Shown: one piece after another, positions 20,433 to 29,494 of the stretch
Numbering within the stretch: position 1 is the first letter of the stretch
Layout: each line of letters begins with the position of its first letter
Assembly (NCBI RefSeq): GCF_000732945.1
Contig: NZ_CP008944.1
Location: 1,355,784 to 1,419,783 of the forward strand
DNA: 64,000 bases
Direction: 5' to 3'
From: Corynebacterium atypicum
GTDB lineage: Bacteria; Actinomycetota; Actinomycetes; Mycobacteriales; Mycobacteriaceae
Translations under genes and position numbers: made by a program
The notes under the pieces: model-generated
The model's database searches: none
The model's input: only the letters and a program-made list of their open reading frames with translations
Told to the model about the DNA's origin: nothing

Positions 20433-21224
20433 CTAGATCCGATCCGGCCGGGAGGTAGCAAAAAACTCGCGATACCGAGGATCGTCCACGGGATCCCCGA
20501 TCACCGGGGCCATGTCCGTGCGATCTGCTTCGGCTAACGCCGACTTGACCGAACGGCACTGCGCCAGCCGATCAAGCTGCGCCCACGTGGGGATCACCAG
20601 ACGTACCAGTCCGGTGCGCCAGCCGTCGAGCAACAGTGCCGGGGGAAACCAGCCCGCCGAGTCTGTCTCAGAGCTATCCTCGTCCGGCTCCTGGCCCACC
20701 GGGTGGACAGCCAGAAACGAGGTCGTATCGAACGCGTTGCCGCGCTCGGAGACGCCGACCCAGCGCGCCCAAGGGCGCAACATATCCGCGTTGACTTTGA
20801 GCCGGTTCTTATTCAACACCTCCGTCAGCGAGAGCCGGTGCGATTCCAACGCCAGGCGGTCGGCGTGAAAGGGGGTGGCGTCGGCCACCAGGGTGTCATT
20901 GCGGTGCACCGCCAGCAACGTGCCGGTCTCCTCGAAGAGCTCGCGCACCGCCGCAAATACCAGCGCGTGCGTGCTCCGCTCCGGCATGCCGACCGCCTCG
21001 GCGACCGCGGCCAGCGGGCGCCCGGACCACAGCGCGTGGCTCTCTGCGGAATCGGGGAAGTCGCGTCGGTCTACCCCACCTCCGGGAAAGACCGTCATGC
21101 CCGGATAGTTCGGCATGGTGCTCACCCGTTCTTGCACCCAAACCTCCAGGCCCTTAACGCCGTCGCGAACCAGCAGCACCGTCGCGGCTAACCGGGAGCC
21201 GCCCACACCAGAAAACTGCGGCAT
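20433..21224 (-). CDS. Nudix hydrolase with enlarged Nudix box
   Basis: A 263-residue hydrolase of the NUDT19/RNTR type. FPGGGVDRRDF (about 46-56) is separated by an insertion of some 35 residues from AAVRELFEETGTLL (about 90-103), so the usual G-x5-E-x7-REUXEEXGU motif is split, as in CoA- or nucleotide-diphosphate-cleaving members. Metal-binding Glu residues in RELFEE are present. The substrate is not predictable. Upstream partner of the methyltransferase-like gene, and about 20 bp downstream of the ABC ATPase gene on the same strand. Confidence 0.8.
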   Translation of the reverse strand: MPQFSGVGGSRLAATVLLVRDGVKGLEVWVQERVSTMPNYPGMTVFPGGGVDRRDFPDSAESHALWSGRPLAAVAEAVGMPERSTHALVFAAVRELFEETGTLLAVHRNDTLVADATPFHADRLALESHRLSLTEVLNKNRLKVNADMLRPWARWVGVSERGNAFDTTSFLAVHPVGQEPDEDSSETDSAGWFPPALLLDGWRTGLVRLVIPTWAQLDRLAQCRSVKSALAEADRTDMAPVIGDPVDDPRYREFFATSRPDRI

Positions 21225-21245
21225 CTCGTGTCTTCCTTGGCGGGC

Positions 21246-22085
21246 CTAACCGCGCTCACGGCCGCGGGAGCGGTGGGCGCCGCCGGTGCGCACCCGGCGG
21301 GCGAAGTAGCGGTTATCGATGCGGTCGAGCTGGATCGGTTGGTGGAAGGTCTTCGACAGGTTCTCGCTCGTCATGACGTCGTCGATCAGCCCTTGGGCGA
21401 CCACCGCCCCTTCGTCGAGAAGCAACGCGTGGGTGAACCCGTGCGGAATCTCCTCGACGTGGTGGGTGATCATCACCGTCGCTGGTGCGTCCGGGTCCAA
21501 CGCCAGCCGGCTCAGGTAAGCCACCAGGTCCTCGCGCCCGCCTAGGTCCATGCCCGCCGTCGGCTCATCCAGGATAAGCAGCTCTGGGTCGATCATGAGC
21601 GCGCGGGCCACCATCACCCGCTTGCGCTCGCCCTCCGAAAGGGTGCCCCAAGTGCGGTCCCGCAAATGCAGCGCACCGACTTCCTCGAGGATGTCCTGAG
21701 CTCGATGGAAATCCTCCTCGTCGTACTCCTCGCGCCACCGGCCCAAAATGGCATAGCCGGCGGAAACGACCAGATCGCCCACCTTCTCCCGGTTGGGGAT
21801 GCGGTGCGCTAACGCGGACGACGAGATGCCGATGCCGGCACGCAGGTCGCGCAGATCTGTCCTACCGATCTTCTCGCCGAGCACCCACGCCTGCCCGCTC
21901 GAGGGGAATTCCTGGGCGGCGGCCATCCGAATCAGAGTCGTCTTACCCGCGCCGTTGGGTCCAATGACCACCCAGCGCTCATCGAGCTCCACCTGCCAGT
22001 CCACCGGGCCGACGAGGGTGCGCCCGCCGCGGACGAAGCTGACCTGCCGGAAATCGATCAAGAGATCCTCACTCGACTCATTCAC
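21246..22085 (-). CDS. ABC transporter ATP-binding protein
   Basis: A 279-residue stand-alone ATPase. Walker A is GPNGAGKTT (about residues 45-53), the signature LSEGERKRV (about 150), Walker B LLILDEPTAGMD and the switch His MITHHVEEI. It is closest to the ModF/YvrA-like class of soluble ABC ATPases. No permease gene is adjacent, so its partner or substrate is unknown, and a regulatory role is possible. The GTG at 22085 is preferred because CACAAT on the minus strand (22093-22098) is a -10 exactly 7 bp away. Divergent from glgE. Confidence 0.82.
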   Translation of the reverse strand: MNESSEDLLIDFRQVSFVRGGRTLVGPVDWQVELDERWVVIGPNGAGKTTLIRMAAAQEFPSSGQAWVLGEKIGRTDLRDLRAGIGISSSALAHRIPNREKVGDLVVSAGYAILGRWREEYDEEDFHRAQDILEEVGALHLRDRTWGTLSEGERKRVMVARALMIDPELLILDEPTAGMDLGGREDLVAYLSRLALDPDAPATVMITHHVEEIPHGFTHALLLDEGAVVAQGLIDDVMTSENLSKTFHQPIQLDRIDNRYFARRVRTGGAHRSRGRERG

Positions 22086-22092
22086 ACCCCCT

Positions 22093-22098
22093 ATTGTG
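22093..22098 (-). promoter_or_regulatory. -10 element (CACAAT), leaderless ABC ATPase
   Basis: Minus-strand CACAAT is followed by 7 bases and then the GTG start codon at 22085, the spacing expected if transcription begins at the start codon. Confidence 0.4.
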
Positions 22099-22203
22099 CC
22101 ATTGCTTACCAAAGCGGTGGGCGCCTGTGTCGCGCGCTTCGCTCGGCTAGGCTCGGGTGAGGATACTCACGTGTTTCTCAACCGGAAGGCGGTACCGCCG
22201 ACA

Positions 22204-24240
22204 ATGCATGCTCCCCTCGACCCCGTCCCCCGCATCGGGATTGACGATGTCCGCCCCACAATATCGCTGGGCGCGCTGCCGGCGAAGGCCGTCGTCGGCG
22301 AAATGGTGCCGGTCTATGCGCTGGTCTGGCGCGAGGGCCACGACTGCGTGAACGCCACCTTACAGGTCACCGGGCCCGACGGAGTGACCACCGCCTACCC
22401 CATGGAGGCCGAGGAATTAAACCCGGACAAACACCACGGCGTCTTTGTGCCCGACCAAGAAGGCGACTGGACGTTTAGCATCGAGGCCTGGTCCGATCCC
22501 ATCGCCACCTGGCGCAACGCGGTGACCAAGAAGATGGGCGCCGGCCAAGGGGCCGAGGAGCTGGACAACGACCTGCACCACGGCGCCGAACTGTTTGAGC
22601 GCGCCGCCGCGGCAGCCGGCGATCACGCCGCGACCAACCGCTTCAAAGCTGCCGCCGACGCGCTCGCCGCCGAGGGGCACCCCTACGATCGCAGCCTGAT
22701 CGCCCTCGACGACCAGACCGCGCGCCTGCTCGCCCAGGAGCCGCTGCGCGAGCTTGTCGTATCGACCCAACCGCGCCGGGTCCACGTCATGCGCAAAAAG
22801 GCGCTGTTTAGCTCCTGGTACGAGCTCTTTCCGCGCTCCACCGGAGGCTGGGATGACACCGGCAAGCCGGTGCACGGCACCTTCCAAACGACGGCGGAGG
22901 CGCTGCCCCGGGTCCGCGAAATGGGCTTCGACACCGTTTACTTCCCCCCGATTCACCCCATCGGCGAGATCAACCGTAAGGGCAGCAACAACACACTGAC
23001 GCCGGGCCCGGACGACGTCGGCTCGCCGTGGGCCATCGGGTCCAAAGACGGCGGACACGACGCCACGCACCCGCGGCTGGGGACGATCGAAGACTTCGAG
23101 GCGCTCGTCGCCCGCGCCGAGGAGCTGGGCCTCGAGGTGGCCATCGACCTCGCGCTGCAGGCCGCCCCGGACCATCCGTGGGCAGAAAGCCACCCGGAGT
23201 TCTTCACGGTGCTTCCTGATGGCACCATCGCCTACGCGGAAAACCCACCCAAGAAGTACCAGGACATCTACCCGCTGAACTTCGACAACGCTCCGCAGGC
23301 GATCTACCACGAGATCCTGCGCGTCGTCGAGTTCTGGATCGGTCACGGCGTGCACACCTTCCGCGTGGACAATCCGCACACCAAGCCGGCCAACTTCTGG
23401 CACTGGCTGATCTCCACGGTGCACGAAGACCACCCGGAGGTAATTTTCTTGGCCGAGGCCTTCACGCGCCCGACCCGGCTCTTCGGCCTTGCAAAGGCCG
23501 GCTTTACCCAGTCCTATACGTACTTCACCTGGAAGACCACCAAGGTCGAGCTGACGGAGTTCATCGAACAGACCCTGGCAGAAGCGGACATCTCCCGGCC
23601 CAACATGTTCGTCAACACTCCGGATATCCTGCACGAATCCCTGCAGTACGGGGGCCGGGCAGCGTTTGCGATCCGCGCGGCCTTAGCCGCGACGATCTCT
23701 CCGCTGTGGGGCATGTACTCCGGCTTCGAGCTCTACGAGCACCAGGCGGTGGCTCCGGGCAGCGAAGAGTACCTCAACAGTGAGAAATACGAGCTGCGGC
23801 CGCGGGACTTTGCCGGGGCGCTGGCCAGCGGCGACTCCTTGGAACCGTTCATCGCGCTGCTCAACTGGATCCGCGGCGAGCACCCGGCGCTCCAGCAGCT
23901 GCGCACCCTGCACCTGCACGAGGTAGATAACGATCAGATCATCGCGTTCAGCAAGGTGGACCCGGTTACTGGTGACGCCGTGCTCGCGGTGATCAACCTC
24001 GACCCGCGCAACGCCCAGGAGGCGACCCTGACCATCGACAGGCAGGCCGTGGGGCTAGACGAGTCCGGAGAGTTCCCCGTCTACGACATGGTCACTGGCT
24101 CGCACTGGACCTGGTCCGACCGTGCTTTCGTGCGCCTGTCACCGCAAAGCGACGTCGCCCACATCGTCGCTCTGCCGGAGGTGCCCGCCGAGAGGCGCGC
24201 CCGACTGGCCTACCGCTCTATCGACGACTACCGGGCCTAA
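22204..24240 (+). CDS. glgE: Maltosyltransferase, alpha-1,4-glucan:maltose-1-phosphate
   Basis: GH13_3 enzyme that extends alpha-1,4-glucan using maltose 1-phosphate. The 678-residue protein has an N-terminal beta domain (PAKAVVGEMVPVYALVWREGHD), a helical dimer domain and a TIM barrel. The catalytic nucleophile is Asp389 in FRVDNPHTKP and the acid/base Glu418 in LAEAFTRP. Active-site motifs GFDTVYFPPIHPIG and SHPEFFTVLPDG are intact. The start is uncertain: ATG 22204 lacks a close ribosome site, whereas the in-frame GTG 22171 has GAGGA at 7 bp and would add 11 residues. It lies 45 bp before glgB, forming a two-gene glucan operon. Confidence 0.95.
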   Translation: MHAPLDPVPRIGIDDVRPTISLGALPAKAVVGEMVPVYALVWREGHDCVNATLQVTGPDGVTTAYPMEAEELNPDKHHGVFVPDQEGDWTFSIEAWSDPIATWRNAVTKKMGAGQGAEELDNDLHHGAELFERAAAAAGDHAATNRFKAAADALAAEGHPYDRSLIALDDQTARLLAQEPLRELVVSTQPRRVHVMRKKALFSSWYELFPRSTGGWDDTGKPVHGTFQTTAEALPRVREMGFDTVYFPPIHPIGEINRKGSNNTLTPGPDDVGSPWAIGSKDGGHDATHPRLGTIEDFEALVARAEELGLEVAIDLALQAAPDHPWAESHPEFFTVLPDGTIAYAENPPKKYQDIYPLNFDNAPQAIYHEILRVVEFWIGHGVHTFRVDNPHTKPANFWHWLISTVHEDHPEVIFLAEAFTRPTRLFGLAKAGFTQSYTYFTWKTTKVELTEFIEQTLAEADISRPNMFVNTPDILHESLQYGGRAAFAIRAALAATISPLWGMYSGFELYEHQAVAPGSEEYLNSEKYELRPRDFAGALASGDSLEPFIALLNWIRGEHPALQQLRTLHLHEVDNDQIIAFSKVDPVTGDAVLAVINLDPRNAQEATLTIDRQAVGLDESGEFPVYDMVTGSHWTWSDRAFVRLSPQSDVAHIVALPEVPAERRARLAYRSIDDYRA

Positions 24241-24285
24241 GCCCGCACCAGACCCCACTTTCCCCTAACACAGAAGGACGAAAAG

Positions 24286-26475
24286 ATGCACGAAAGCGAG
24301 CTCGGGATCCCGGATTCCGATCTGGATCTGTTGATTGCCCAAAGCCACTGGGCACCGCACGACTTCTACGGCTGGCACCCCACCGAGACCGGCTCGGTGG
24401 TGCGCACCCGCCAGGTCGGCGCGGAAGCGGTCACGCTGCTCTGCGACGGCGAGGAGCTCGAGATGCTGCCGTTGGGCCACGACATCTGGGCGGTGGGTAT
24501 CTCCGCGCGCGAGTCCGTGGACTACCGCTTTAAGGTCACCTGGCCCGGCAGTTCCCCCGTAGTGCTCGCCGACCCTTATCACTTCCTGCCCACCCTCGGC
24601 GAGCTAGACCTCTACCTGATCGGCGAAGGCCGCCACGAGCGGCTGTGGAAGGTCCTCGGCGCCAACGTGCGCCGCTATGACACTACGTTGGGCCGCGTCG
24701 AAGGAACCGCGTTCGCCGTGTGGGCACCCAACGCCCGCTCGGTAGCGGTGATCGGCGACTTCAACGGGTGGAATCCAGACCAACACCCGATGCGCAGCCT
24801 GGGTTCCTCAGGGATCTGGGAGCTATTCATTCCCGGCGTAGGCTCCGGGGCGACCTACAAGTTCGCCATCCTCACCCAAGACGGCACCCACCGCGACAAG
24901 GCCGACCCGATGGCCAAGGCGGCAGAGGTCGCCCCCGCCACCGCCTCAAGGGTCGCAGAATCCGAGTACGAGTGGGCCGACTCGAACTGGATCGCCGCGC
25001 GCGATAACACCAACCCCATCGCCGAGCCCATGAGCGTCTACGAGGTACACCTGGGCTCCTGGCGCGAGGGCATGAACTACCAGCGCGCAGCAACCGAGCT
25101 CGTCGACTACGTCGCCGAGCACGGCTTCACCCACGTCGAGCTCATGCCCGTAGCCGAGCACCCCTTCGGCGGCTCCTGGGGCTACCAAGTCACCGGGTAT
25201 TATGCGCCAACGTCGCGCTGGGGCAGCCCGGACGAACTGCGCGCGCTCATCGACGCGTTCCACGCAGCGGGCATCGGCGTGATCATGGACTGGGTACCCG
25301 GCCACTTCCCCCGAGACGACTGGGCCTTGGCCCGCTTTGATGGCCCGGCGCTCTACGAGCACCCCGACTGGCGGCGCGGCGAGCAGCGCGATTGGGGCAC
25401 CTACGTCTTCGACTGGGGCCGCACCGAGGTGCGCAACTTCCTCGTGGCCAACGCGCTGTACTGGGTCGAGGAATTCCACATCGACGGCCTGCGCGTCGAC
25501 GCCGTGGCCTCCATGCTCTACCTCGACTACTCGCGCAACGACGGCGAGTGGCTGCCCAACCAGTACGGCGGCCGGGAGAATCTCGACGCCGTGCAGTTCT
25601 TGCAGGAAACCAACGCCACGGTGCACAAGACTTTCCCCGGGGTGCTCACCATCGCCGAGGAATCCACCTCCTGGCCGGGGGTCACCACCCCGACCTTCGA
25701 CGGCGGGCTAGGCTTCAGCTTCAAGTGGAACATGGGGTGGATGAATGACACCCTCGAGTACTTCTCGCTCGATCCGGTGCACCGCTCGTACCACCACAAC
25801 GAGATCACGTTCTCTATGATCTACGCCTACTCCGAGCACTACATCCTGCCGTTCAGCCACGACGAGGTCGTACACGGCAAGGGCTCGCTGTGGCAGCGCA
25901 TGCCCGGCGACGCTTGGAACAAGGCCGCGGGCTTGCGCACCCTATATGGGTACATGTTCTCGCACCCCGGCAAGAACCTGCTCTTCCAAGGCCAGGAATT
26001 CGGCCAGGCCGACGAATGGAACGATTCGATCGGCGTGCCATTCGGCCAGATGGACGGCTGGGAGGGCGAATACCACCGGGGCATCGCCAAGCTAGTCGAC
26101 GATATCAACGGGATCTACCCCACCCTGCCGGCGCTATATTCCCAGGACTCTGACCCCGCCGGCTTCCAATGGGTCAAGTCCGACGACGCCGAGCACAACG
26201 TTCTCGCCTACGTGCGGCACGGATCGAATGGGCAGGCACTGCTCGCGGTGATCAACATGTCCGGTTCCTCGCACCTGGGCTACCGCCTGGGCGTGCCACG
26301 TGGCGGACACTGGCGCCTCGTACTCAACACGGACGACGCCGCCTATGAGGGTGCCGGAAACCCGCTCGAGGACGTTGTGGAGGCCCCGGAGCGCGAGTAC
26401 GACGGTTTTGCCCACTCGGTGAGCCTGCATCTGCCCGCGCAGTCGGTGCAGTGGTACGTGCTCGATCCGGAGTAG
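24286..26475 (+). CDS. glgB: 1,4-alpha-glucan branching enzyme
   Basis: Introduces alpha-1,6 branches into alpha-glucan (GH13_9). The 729-residue protein has the two N-terminal carbohydrate-binding segments typical of actinobacterial GlgB (the second begins EGTAFAVWAPNARSVAVIGDFNGW). The catalytic domain has nucleophile Asp405 in GLRVDAVASM, acid/base Glu458 in IAEESTSWPG and the HDEVVHGKGS transition-state motif. AGAAGGA lies 8 bp before the ATG. Together with GlgE it supplies branched glucan from maltose 1-phosphate. A strong hairpin follows the stop. Confidence 0.97.
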   Translation: MHESELGIPDSDLDLLIAQSHWAPHDFYGWHPTETGSVVRTRQVGAEAVTLLCDGEELEMLPLGHDIWAVGISARESVDYRFKVTWPGSSPVVLADPYHFLPTLGELDLYLIGEGRHERLWKVLGANVRRYDTTLGRVEGTAFAVWAPNARSVAVIGDFNGWNPDQHPMRSLGSSGIWELFIPGVGSGATYKFAILTQDGTHRDKADPMAKAAEVAPATASRVAESEYEWADSNWIAARDNTNPIAEPMSVYEVHLGSWREGMNYQRAATELVDYVAEHGFTHVELMPVAEHPFGGSWGYQVTGYYAPTSRWGSPDELRALIDAFHAAGIGVIMDWVPGHFPRDDWALARFDGPALYEHPDWRRGEQRDWGTYVFDWGRTEVRNFLVANALYWVEEFHIDGLRVDAVASMLYLDYSRNDGEWLPNQYGGRENLDAVQFLQETNATVHKTFPGVLTIAEESTSWPGVTTPTFDGGLGFSFKWNMGWMNDTLEYFSLDPVHRSYHHNEITFSMIYAYSEHYILPFSHDEVVHGKGSLWQRMPGDAWNKAAGLRTLYGYMFSHPGKNLLFQGQEFGQADEWNDSIGVPFGQMDGWEGEYHRGIAKLVDDINGIYPTLPALYSQDSDPAGFQWVKSDDAEHNVLAYVRHGSNGQALLAVINMSGSSHLGYRLGVPRGGHWRLVLNTDDAAYEGAGNPLEDVVEAPEREYDGFAHSVSLHLPAQSVQWYVLDPE

Positions 26476-26491
26476 CCTGCCGGCCGTCTTC

Positions 26492-26524
26492 AGCCCCGCC
26501 CGGGGTCTTTGCCCGGGCGGGGCT
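26492..26524 (+). terminator. GC-rich hairpin after glgB
   Basis: A perfect 13-bp stem (AGCCCCGCCCGGG against its complement) with a 7-nt loop begins 17 bp after the glgB stop. Neither strand shows a T-tract beyond it, so it may act as a bidirectional hairpin between the convergent genes rather than a classical intrinsic terminator. The rest of the gap to 26644 holds two weaker inverted repeats (GCTTGC/GCAAGC and ATGACA/TGTCAT) and no gene that I can see. Confidence 0.6.
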
Positions 26525-26644
26525 AAACCATGCTTGCCTGGCATGCAAGCAGTGTGAATCCGCCAAAATGGTCGGCTTTTTGCTTCCCGCGCAATGACAT
26601 GACCTGTCCAGTGTCATGCATAGCGCCTGCACGGAATCGCGACG

Positions 26645-27496
26645 CTAGAACAGCGCCGAGGCCATCGCCGTACGCGCCTCACGCACTCGCGGGTCGGAGT
26701 TTCCATAGACCTCAAAGAGGCTGATGAGCCTGTCCTTTACGGCCGTCTTCTTTGCCCCTGTGGCGGCCCGCATCGCATCCAGGAGCACCTCAAAGGCCTC
26801 CTCCGGGCGACCGGCGACAATCGCCTTATCAGCCTGGACAAAGACGTCCGGCTCGTCATCGCCGTCAGCTGCCAAGCGTTGCAGCACCAACGCAAGGCCG
26901 CGGGCCTGCAACACCTCCGGATCGCGCTTTTCTTGCAGCATGGCGTCGTAGATCTCCAGCGCACCGGAAAAATCCTGCTGGTCCAGCTTGATCGCGGCGT
27001 CGGCAAGCCTGGGGTCCACCTCGGCCTGCTCGCCGCCGTGCGCCGGCAGCCCCTCGAGCTGCGGGCCCACCTGCTGCACCAACGCTGCCGTCCACGCCTC
27101 CAGCTGGGCCTTCGGCTGGCCCCCCTCGAAGCTTGCGACTGGGCGACCCGCGGCGAGCGCCAGGACCGTCGGCAAGCCTTGCACCCCCAACGCCTGGGCG
27201 AGTTGCGGCTGAGCGTCCGCATCCAGGTAGGCGACCACAAAACGCGGCGGCTGATAGCCCTCGGCCAGCTCTTTGAGGTCGGCTTTAAGCTGCTCAGAAT
27301 CGGCGCTGCGCGGCGTACCGACGAGCACCACGACGGGGACCTGGACCGAGCGCCGAATCATCTCCGTCTCAGCCGTCTCCGCGGTCACCTCCACAAAGGC
27401 CGCCACACCCGCGGCATCCTGCTTGCGCGCCTGAGCGGCCTCGGCAACGCGCCCCAAATCGACCGCCCGCGAGGAGAACCGATCCGCAACACTCAT
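26645..27496 (-). CDS. Thioredoxin-fold co-chaperone with TPR-like C-terminus (CnoX/YbbN type)
   Basis: A 283-residue cytosolic protein. Residues about 25-140 form a thioredoxin fold (VPVVVLVGTPRSADSEQLKADL, then VAYLDADAQPQLAQALGVQGLPTVLAL with the cis-Pro). Residues about 155-283 form TPR-like helices (DQQDFSGALEIYDAMLQEK). The active-site CxxC is replaced by PRSA, so it cannot act as an oxidoreductase. CnoX/YbbN proteins hold unfolded or oxidised clients for GroEL or DnaK; a similar holdase role is inferred. It starts directly at the end of the preceding gene (stop TAA followed at once by ATG). Confidence 0.82.
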   Translation of the reverse strand: MSVADRFSSRAVDLGRVAEAAQARKQDAAGVAAFVEVTAETAETEMIRRSVQVPVVVLVGTPRSADSEQLKADLKELAEGYQPPRFVVAYLDADAQPQLAQALGVQGLPTVLALAAGRPVASFEGGQPKAQLEAWTAALVQQVGPQLEGLPAHGGEQAEVDPRLADAAIKLDQQDFSGALEIYDAMLQEKRDPEVLQARGLALVLQRLAADGDDEPDVFVQADKAIVAGRPEEAFEVLLDAMRAATGAKKTAVKDRLISLFEVYGNSDPRVREARTAMASALF

Positions 27497-27805
27497 TTAC
27501 TTCTCCCCCTTAAGGTAGCGCTCAAGCGAGTCCACCTTGCCGTGAATACGATCGCTATAGCCGGGGCGAATATCGGCCTTAAGCACCAAAGACACTCGCG
27601 GAGAGACTTCTGCGACGGCGGCGCAGGCGCGCTTGACTACGTCCATGACCTCGTCCCACTCGCCCTCGACGAGGGTGAACATGGCATTCGTCTCGTTCGG
27701 CAGGCCCGATTCCCGGACCACGCGAACGGCCTCGGCGACCGCACCGGCCATCTCGGCTGTCGAATCGGGCGTCTCAGTAGGAGCAACAGAAAACGCAATA
27801 ATCAT
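27497..27805 (-). CDS. Thiamine-binding / MTH1187-family protein
   Basis: A 102-residue protein starting MIIAFSVAPTETPDSTAEMAGAV, matching the MTH1187/YkoF (DUF77) ferredoxin-like family, whose members bind thiamine or related ligands. Typical parts are the N-terminal strand, SGLPNETNAMFTLVEGEWDEVMDVVKRA and a final RPGYSDRIHGKV segment. It forms an abutting pair with the thioredoxin-fold gene. A role in thiamine handling is a family-level suggestion only. Confidence 0.75.
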   Translation of the reverse strand: MIIAFSVAPTETPDSTAEMAGAVAEAVRVVRESGLPNETNAMFTLVEGEWDEVMDVVKRACAAVAEVSPRVSLVLKADIRPGYSDRIHGKVDSLERYLKGEK

Positions 27806-27816
27806 AGGCCCCCATG

Positions 27817-28071
27817 CTACCCGCGGCGGTGCCAACAGCCGGTGTGCCAGTGCCGGCGCTCGTCCGGATCGTTGGCGGGCCAGGCCACCACGTGCGCCAC
27901 ACCGGGAAGGATCGGGCCAAAACAATGCGGGCAGGTGTAGCGTTTCTTCGCGCCCGACGCAGTGACCGGGCGCATCTCAAAGCGCTCGCCCCCGGGCCCG
28001 CGCGTCCTGGTCGACCACATCGCAGGAATTGGGCGCATCTCGATACGCTCGCGGCGGTTCTTGCGCGGCAT
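27817..28071 (-). CDS. Small Cys/His-rich probable zinc-binding protein
   Basis: An 84-residue basic protein. The N-terminal half is Arg-rich (MPRKNRRERIEMRPIPAMW). The C-terminal half has CPHCFGPILPGVAHVV and then HWHTGC, giving a CxxC plus HxxxC set suitable for one zinc ion. I recall similar small proteins next to nucS in actinobacteria, sometimes mislabelled ATP/GTP-binding. It follows nucS by 24 bp on the same strand, so a nucleic-acid role or partnership with NucS is possible but unproven. Confidence 0.7.
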   Translation of the reverse strand: MPRKNRRERIEMRPIPAMWSTRTRGPGGERFEMRPVTASGAKKRYTCPHCFGPILPGVAHVVAWPANDPDERRHWHTGCWHRRG

Positions 28072-28095
28072 CGCTTTAAGTTTTCCTCGCTGGTA

Positions 28096-28788
28096 CTAGA
28101 AGAGCCGCAGCTCCGCCGAGTCCGTGCCGCGCAGCCGAGCATAATCAAGCGTGACGCACCTGATCCCGCGGTCCTCCGCCAGCACGCGAGCCTGCGGCTT
28201 AATCTCTTGGGCCGCAAAAATGCCAGATACCGGCTTCAACAAGGCGTCACGGTTGAGCAACTCCAGGTAACGGCTGAGCTGTTCTACCCCGTCGATCCCA
28301 CCTCGGCGCTTGATCTCAACTGCCACCGCGGCACCGTCGCGATCGCGCGCCAGGATATCCACCGGCCCGATCGCCGTGGGATATTCACGGCGCACCAGGG
28401 TAAATCCCGCGCCTAGCTCCTCGATGTGCTCGGCGAGCAACTCCTGCAGGTGAGCCTCGACGCCGTCCTTCTCCAGGCCCGGATCCACCCCCAAATCCCT
28501 GCTCAGGTCCTCGTAAACTCGCATGATCGTGATGCGCAGCTGCTCACCCTTCGGATTTTCCACCACCCACACCGCCTCACCAGTCGGCTCGCCATCGAGA
28601 TCCACTACCGGCTGTTCGTGCAGCGTGCACGGCGGAGTCATCCAATTCAGCGGCTTGTAGGCCCGATCGTCCGCGTGCACGGACACAGAGCCGTCTGCCT
28701 TGAGCAGGATCAGCCTATCGGCTTCGGGCAGATGAGCATCGAGGCGGCCAATATAATCCACAGAGCAGCGAGCTAAGACGAGGCGCAT
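28096..28788 (-). CDS. nucS: Mismatch-specific endonuclease NucS (EndoMS)
   Basis: Non-canonical mismatch-repair nuclease of actinobacteria lacking MutS/MutL; it cuts both strands at mismatches. The 230-residue protein has the N-terminal dimerisation/DNA-binding domain and a C-terminal RecB-like nuclease with GPVDILARD and [24 protein letters not shown] (the D and E-x-K catalytic residues). The C-terminus ends ELRLF, matching the beta-clamp-binding tail of NucS. The ATG at 28788 is chosen over an in-frame TTG three codons upstream. Neighbours are DUF2550 upstream and the zinc-type gene downstream. Confidence 0.94.
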   Translation of the reverse strand: MRLVLARCSVDYIGRLDAHLPEADRLILLKADGSVSVHADDRAYKPLNWMTPPCTLHEQPVVDLDGEPTGEAVWVVENPKGEQLRITIMRVYEDLSRDLGVDPGLEKDGVEAHLQELLAEHIEELGAGFTLVRREYPTAIGPVDILARDRDGAAVAVEIKRRGGIDGVEQLSRYLELLNRDALLKPVSGIFAAQEIKPQARVLAEDRGIRCVTLDYARLRGTDSAELRLF

Positions 28789-28845
28789 AGCGTTCAAGGC
28801 TACCCGGCGAAGGGCCGCAGCGACGACGGCGGCCCACGTTTTTGC

Positions 28846-29325
28846 TTATCGACGCCGCTTCTTTCGCACCTGCGCAATTCGCTCGCGTAACCGCCGGTAG
28901 TCGGGCCGCTCCTGGCGCACGTCCGGAGCCGATTCCAGCCACGCCGTAAACGCCATCTCCGCCCGGGGAGTCAAGGCGATCTCCCAATCCGCGCGCCCAC
29001 TGCGAAACTCCAGCACTCTGCTGCCCTCCGCCATAAACGCGGCTTCGCTCGGCGTCAGCTCCCTGCGCTTTCCCAACGTGATTTCGGTGCGGTGGAAGCT
29101 GCTGTCCGGCCCGGGCGCGATAGAACGCAGCTTGTAGTAGTGCAACAGGTCGCCGTCGTACCGAATCAAACCGTGACGCCAGCCGTGGATCCGGCGCGCC
29201 GGCAGCCGCCTTAGCACCACCGTCGCCCCCGTCGACCGCAAGGTGACAAAGCGCCGCACCGCCAACCCCACGCCGATGACGCCAAGAAACACCACCACGC
29301 AGAGAAAGACGCTGAGCACGCCCAT
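28846..29325 (-). CDS. DUF2550 membrane-anchored protein
   Basis: A 159-residue protein with one N-terminal membrane segment (MGVLSVFLCVVVFLGVIGVGLAV), then a basic soluble domain of the DUF2550 family (GATVVLRRLPARRIHGWRHGLIRYDGDLLHYYKLRSI) ending in a very basic RKKRRR tail. Its function is unknown. It lies between the ATP synthase operon and nucS, as I recall for related genomes. AAAGGAG precedes the ATG by 4 bp. A strong terminator separates it from atpC, so it needs its own promoter, probably in 29326-29447. Confidence 0.8.
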   Translation of the reverse strand: MGVLSVFLCVVVFLGVIGVGLAVRRFVTLRSTGATVVLRRLPARRIHGWRHGLIRYDGDLLHYYKLRSIAPGPDSSFHRTEITLGKRRELTPSEAAFMAEGSRVLEFRSGRADWEIALTPRAEMAFTAWLESAPDVRQERPDYRRLRERIAQVRKKRRR

Positions 29326-29447
29326 AGGCTCCTTTGCTTCATCGGGCCGTGACCACATCGCCGGCGGGATCCTGGAAGTCTTTCTGGGCTAGTCCCGCCG
29401 CGGCGAAAAGATCCTTTGTAGAGATAATACCCGCTTCAAACAGAAGA

Positions 29448-29479
29448 ACCACCCGCGCCGGCCAGGCCGGCGGGGTGGT
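29448..29479 (-). terminator. Terminator of the ATP synthase operon
   Basis: On the minus strand, starting 15 bp after the atpC stop, ACCACCCCGCCGGC pairs with GCCGGCGCGGGTGGT (one bulged base), followed by a T-rich tail TTCTTCTGTTT. An outer pair of arms (CCCGCTTC / GAAGCGGG) surrounds it. This fits a Rho-independent terminator. Confidence 0.8.
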
Positions 29480-29494
29480 CAAAACCGAAGCGGG

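Noticed and set aside
22417..23634. Minus-strand open frame of 405 codons opposite glgE
   Set aside because: The glgE catalytic motifs are intact on the plus strand and the antisense product resembles no family.
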